A program made the position numbers and the translations under genes. DNA of 64,000 nucleotides from Pseudoalteromonas apostichopi (GTDB lineage: Bacteria > Pseudomonadota > Gammaproteobacteria > Enterobacterales > Alteromonadaceae): positions 682,001 through 746,000 of the forward strand of contig NZ_AP028066.1 in the NCBI RefSeq assembly GCF_030297135.1. The letters are read 5' to 3'. Below the pieces are notes generated by a model that was given only the letters and a program-made list of their open reading frames with translations, did no database searches and was not told the origin of the DNA. Shown here one piece after another: positions 61,168-64,000 of the stretch; the first letter of the stretch is position 1, and each line of letters starts with the position of its first letter.

Positions 61168-62064
61168 TCATCGTATTAGCGGACAAGCGTCTGGCAATAC
61201 CAGGTTCAGCGCCCCTGCATGTACTTTAAAGCTTTGTTGTTTTGATGTTATTGGCTCGCCATCTAAGTTTATAGGCATTTCTGTTTGTGTTTGCCATTCA
61301 AGCCAAGGCACTTGAAAGCGTTTTACCCACTTTTGTGATGAATTAGGGTAGTTGCTTAGCTCTTCGATAACCGCCGGCACATCTGAAATTGCAAATGATC
61401 TAAACGCCACTAAATCAACCAAGCCATCATTTATGTATGCATGTGGCGCAAGTAGCTGACCACCACCCGCTTGGCGACCATTACACACGGCAGCAGCAAT
61501 AATATCGCCCGAAGCACGCTCACCATCAGGCAGTGTTAACTCGCCACTGTAAGGTACAAAACTAAGCGCTTGTACAAGCCCTGCCAATGTATATGCGCCA
61601 CCTCCTAGTATGTTCTTAAGTGCAGGCGGTGTTGTAGCGGTAATTTTAGCCCCAAAACCAGCACTGGCTACGTTCACAAAGTAACGCTCATCAACCTCTA
61701 CCGTATCAATTGCATGCGGCTGACCATTGGCGGCAAGTTTAAGTGCTGGCAAGTACCCGTGAGGAATGTGGGCGGCTGTGGCAAAGTCATTCGCCGTGCC
61801 CATAGGTAAAATAGCAAGCTCTAAACGCTGTGATTTTTCTAACTTCATTAATGCATTAACTGCTTCATTAACGGTGCCATCACCACCAGCCACAACAACA
61901 CGTTTTACGCCTTCTGCTACGGCTTCATTAATAAAGCGTTCAATGTCACCTCCTTCATAGGTAACACGCACCGTAAGAGGCTCAATGGTTCGAAATTTAC
62001 CGATGGCGTCACGAAGCTGCTCATCTGCCGCTTTTTTGCCATTTATAATTAACCGTAAGTCCAT
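61168..62064 (-). CDS. yegS: Lipid kinase, YegS/Rv2252/BmrU family
   Basis: A 298-residue diacylglycerol-kinase-like enzyme. Nucleotide-binding VVAGGDGTVNEAVNAL (residues 58-72), MGTANDFA, FVNVASAGFGA and NLDGEP near the C-terminus are the family signatures. It probably phosphorylates phosphatidylglycerol or another lipid in the inner leaflet. ATG at 62064 has AGGGA eight bases upstream and removes seven codons from the longest frame. Single gene. Confidence 0.9.
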   Translation of the reverse strand: MDLRLIINGKKAADEQLRDAIGKFRTIEPLTVRVTYEGGDIERFINEAVAEGVKRVVVAGGDGTVNEAVNALMKLEKSQRLELAILPMGTANDFATAAHIPHGYLPALKLAANGQPHAIDTVEVDERYFVNVASAGFGAKITATTPPALKNILGGGAYTLAGLVQALSFVPYSGELTLPDGERASGDIIAAAVCNGRQAGGGQLLAPHAYINDGLVDLVAFRSFAISDVPAVIEELSNYPNSSQKWVKRFQVPWLEWQTQTEMPINLDGEPITSKQQSFKVHAGALNLVLPDACPLIR

Positions 62065-62115
62065 TTTAAATCCCTGTTTAAACACTTATAACTACCATAA
62101 CACGCAATGGTTTAA

Positions 62116-62380
62116 TATACCCAAACTACCTCAAGATGCGAGTTTCAGTTGGAATTAAAAGCGATTTAGGCAAGGCATTGATTGCAAGTAATAGTGGTTC
62201 TATTGTTAAAATCAATAACGCAGTATAAATCGCTTTTAAACCAACCCTTTGGGCGCTTCACAGACACTTACTCTCATCGTTGTTACTTCTTAAAAGGGAC
62301 TGCCATTCTTGCAAAGTAACGCCTTGATATTAAGCACCTGTGAAACGCTGAATTCTGCATCTTGAGGTGGTTTGGGTATA
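62116..62380. mobile_element. MITE-like element with 24-bp terminal inverted repeats
   Basis: A 265-bp noncoding element. The left end TATACCCAAACTACCTCAAG.. (62116-62139) and the right end (62357-62380) are complementary at 23 of 24 positions. The outermost TA at each end could be a duplicated TA target. An internal inverted repeat (AAAAGCGATTTA at 62157, TAAATCGCTTTT at 62226) forms a second stem. No transposase frame is present, so it would need one supplied in trans, such as an IS630/mariner-type enzyme. Confidence 0.8.
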
Positions 62381-62394
62381 GACAATACAGAAAC

Positions 62395-62420
62395 AAAAAA
62401 GCCCTGCTATTGCAGGGCTA
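62395..62420 (-). terminator. Rho-independent terminator
   Basis: AGCCCTGC pairs with GCAGGGCT across TATT; on the minus strand a T6 run follows. Ends the partial TonB-dependent receptor gene. Confidence 0.85.
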
Positions 62421-62467
62421 AATCAACGTTAGGATTTATTATAGTATCCTTCCTTGGGGGAGTTTCA

Positions 62468-64000
62468 TTAAAACTCGTAGCTGAAGCCTAAGCTAAACTT
62501 AGTGCCTTCTTCTTTCTTCCAAAGTGATAAACCTTCTTGTTCAATTTCTTTATCTTGACCAAGGATGTTTTCAATTTTGAACTTAACTTTTGTATTGAAG
62601 TTCGGGAAGTAAGAATAAACTAAATCAAGCGAATGGAATGGCTTCTCTTCTGCATCTTCGTTACCGCGAGTACCCGGTACAATAATACGCGGACCAAACA
62701 CGTTATAAACAAGTGATGTTGAATGGAAACCATCAGCTGAGTCATAACCCATCTGCAAGTTTGCTACCCACTCAGAGTGACCTACTAAACGGCGTTCATC
62801 ATTAGTAACAATGTTTGATACAGTATCTGCATCAAGTGCATCTTTTAATTGCTGCTCAAACAACGAATCAACACCGTCAGAATCATCAATGCCTAGTTTC
62901 ACACTTGAATCAGATAGCGTAACGTTACCCGACAAGAATACACTCGACCAGTCAGCACTGATAAAGCTAAAATCAGTTAAGAAATCAACCTCAATACCGG
63001 TTAACTCACCTGATTCAGCATTAGCAGTTAATAACTGTGGTGCCGCACCACCAACACCCGCAAGCTCTACCATTTCAATAGGGTTAGTAATGTCTTTGTA
63101 GAACAATGCAACTGATAGGTTATTACCTGATGCCATATACCATTCAAAACGGAAATCAGCATTTTTAAGTTTTGAACTTTGTAATGTCGGTGAACCACGA
63201 ACGAGGAATTCCGTTAACGGGTCAACGAAGAAAGTAGAGCTAACATCACGCATATCTGGACGAATCGTTGTCTCGCTTAAATTTAAACGAAATTGCATTT
63301 CTTCATCCATGATATAAGTCACAGCTAAAGATGGATAAAAGTCATCTTCTTTGATAGCTACTTCAGCTAACTCATCAGTTGTCGCATCAAACAAATTACT
63401 ATGCGCCTTAAATGGCACTGATACTTGCGCAAAATCTTCCCAACGAACACCACCAGTAATACGCCAAGTGTTGTCGATGAAGTAGTCAGCCATAAAGTAA
63501 TAAGCATCTAGCTTATGTGCCGCACTGTATTTATCACCGTCAGTTGTTCTGTCGTCGAAAATACCTGAACCCGTTGAACTTGCATAGAAAGCATCATTAT
63601 TGATGTTATCGTAAGCGAAAATTTCATCTAAACGTGAGCCAAATGAATAATCATCTGAAATACCACGGTGTGTAATACCGAATGTCGTATTATTTGCGTT
63701 ACGTGTTTTCTCAGAGAAGTCGCCACCCACTTTTAGCTCAAGCTCATAGCTTTCACCATAAAATGGCATACCCATGTTCCAACCCCAGGTATCAACTTCG
63801 TCATGAAGAACTTGGAATTCACGTGTCACGTTAGTTGCAGAAACGTCCTGTAATTGCTCAGATACAAACGCCCCATCGTCATAGTTACGTTGGAAAACAG
63901 CATCTACACCACCTGGTGCATCACGGTTTGCACGGCTTGTACCGGCATACCAATCAACAAACAAGTTGTTAAAATTAATAAAGTTGTGGGTGCCTTTTAA
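62468..64000 (-). CDS. TonB-dependent receptor, C-terminal part (cut by window edge)
   Basis: The frame remains open to the right edge, so the TTG at 63964 is not a real start; about 511 C-terminal residues are present. All of it is barrel: alternating strands and loops, LRWEDF-like and TTIRPDMRDVSSTFFVDP segments, and a terminal SLGFSYEF with C-terminal Phe. The Asp-rich loops and the TxRPD(M/L)RD motif resemble the large receptors used by marine bacteria for oligosaccharides or peptides (TIGR01782-type). The plug lies beyond the window. Confidence 0.85.
   Translation of the reverse strand, partial: LKGTHNFINFNNLFVDWYAGTSRANRDAPGGVDAVFQRNYDDGAFVSEQLQDVSATNVTREFQVLHDEVDTWGWNMGMPFYGESYELELKVGGDFSEKTRNANNTTFGITHRGISDDYSFGSRLDEIFAYDNINNDAFYASSTGSGIFDDRTTDGDKYSAAHKLDAYYFMADYFIDNTWRITGGVRWEDFAQVSVPFKAHSNLFDATTDELAEVAIKEDDFYPSLAVTYIMDEEMQFRLNLSETTIRPDMRDVSSTFFVDPLTEFLVRGSPTLQSSKLKNADFRFEWYMASGNNLSVALFYKDITNPIEMVELAGVGGAAPQLLTANAESGELTGIEVDFLTDFSFISADWSSVFLSGNVTLSDSSVKLGIDDSDGVDSLFEQQLKDALDADTVSNIVTNDERRLVGHSEWVANLQMGYDSADGFHSTSLVYNVFGPRIIVPGTRGNEDAEEKPFHSLDLVYSYFPNFNTKVKFKIENILGQDKEIEQEGLSLWKKEEGTKFSLGFSYEF

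Overview
The window looks like a chromosomal segment of a marine gammaproteobacterium of the Alteromonadales, most like Pseudoalteromonas. This is inferred from gene content and is not a database result. The base composition is AT-leaning and genes are densely packed. The content combines several TonB-dependent receptors, a RegB/RegA-type redox two-component pair, a histidine-utilisation pair (hutH-hutU), paired bacterioferritin subunits, rlmF, an MCP, an EAL protein and many small regulators and acetyltransferases. Both edges cut genes: a DctB-like sensor kinase on the left and a TonB-dependent receptor on the right.

Layout. 0-3 kb: a TonB-dependent receptor followed at 23 bp by a sensor histidine kinase. 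3-8 kb: small membrane and zinc-ribbon proteins, the RegBA-type pair, and an NTF2-like protein with a secreted amidohydrolase. 8-12 kb: a KAS III enzyme, a YaeR-type VOC protein, an M17 aminopeptidase, a LETM1-like protein and a 51-residue Cys-rich protein. 12-17 kb: a large TonB-dependent receptor, a TPR-sulfotransferase, and an alpha/beta hydrolase whose 3' end overlaps the sulfotransferase gene.

17.2-22.6 kb is the accessory core. It is a run of short minus-strand genes separated by attC-like sites: four full-length sites of about 100-110 bp and three collapsed sites of 16-33 bp. No integrase gene is visible, so it fits an integrase-less gene-cassette cluster (CALIN). At its upstream end sits an XRE regulator with three operator-like repeats spaced about 30 bp apart and a truncated partner ORF. 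A 33-bp inverted repeat flanks most of the region.

22.6-31 kb: cytochrome b561, rlmF, ltaE, tdk, an Ada/AlkA fusion overlapping ogt, and sodA. 31-42 kb is metal handling: an RND heavy-metal permease and adaptor with a His/Cys-rich small protein, a divergent CDF exporter, a PepSY protein, a siderophore-type receptor behind a Fur-box-like site, and two complementary bacterioferritin subunits. 42-49 kb: MscS-like channel, small secreted proteins, hutU-hutH and a divergent LysR regulator. 49-59 kb: small membrane proteins, a frameshifted pseudogene, a voltage-gated-type ion channel, three copies of a composite palindromic repeat, a YjaB-like acetyltransferase, a CSS-EAL phosphodiesterase and an MCP. 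59-64 kb: paiB, asd, a YegS-type lipid kinase, a 265-bp MITE-like element and the partial receptor.

Many genes here have GTG or TTG starts or internal ATGs behind a better ribosome-binding site, so several starts given are shorter than the longest open frame. Functions rest on motif recognition by eye; no homology search was run.
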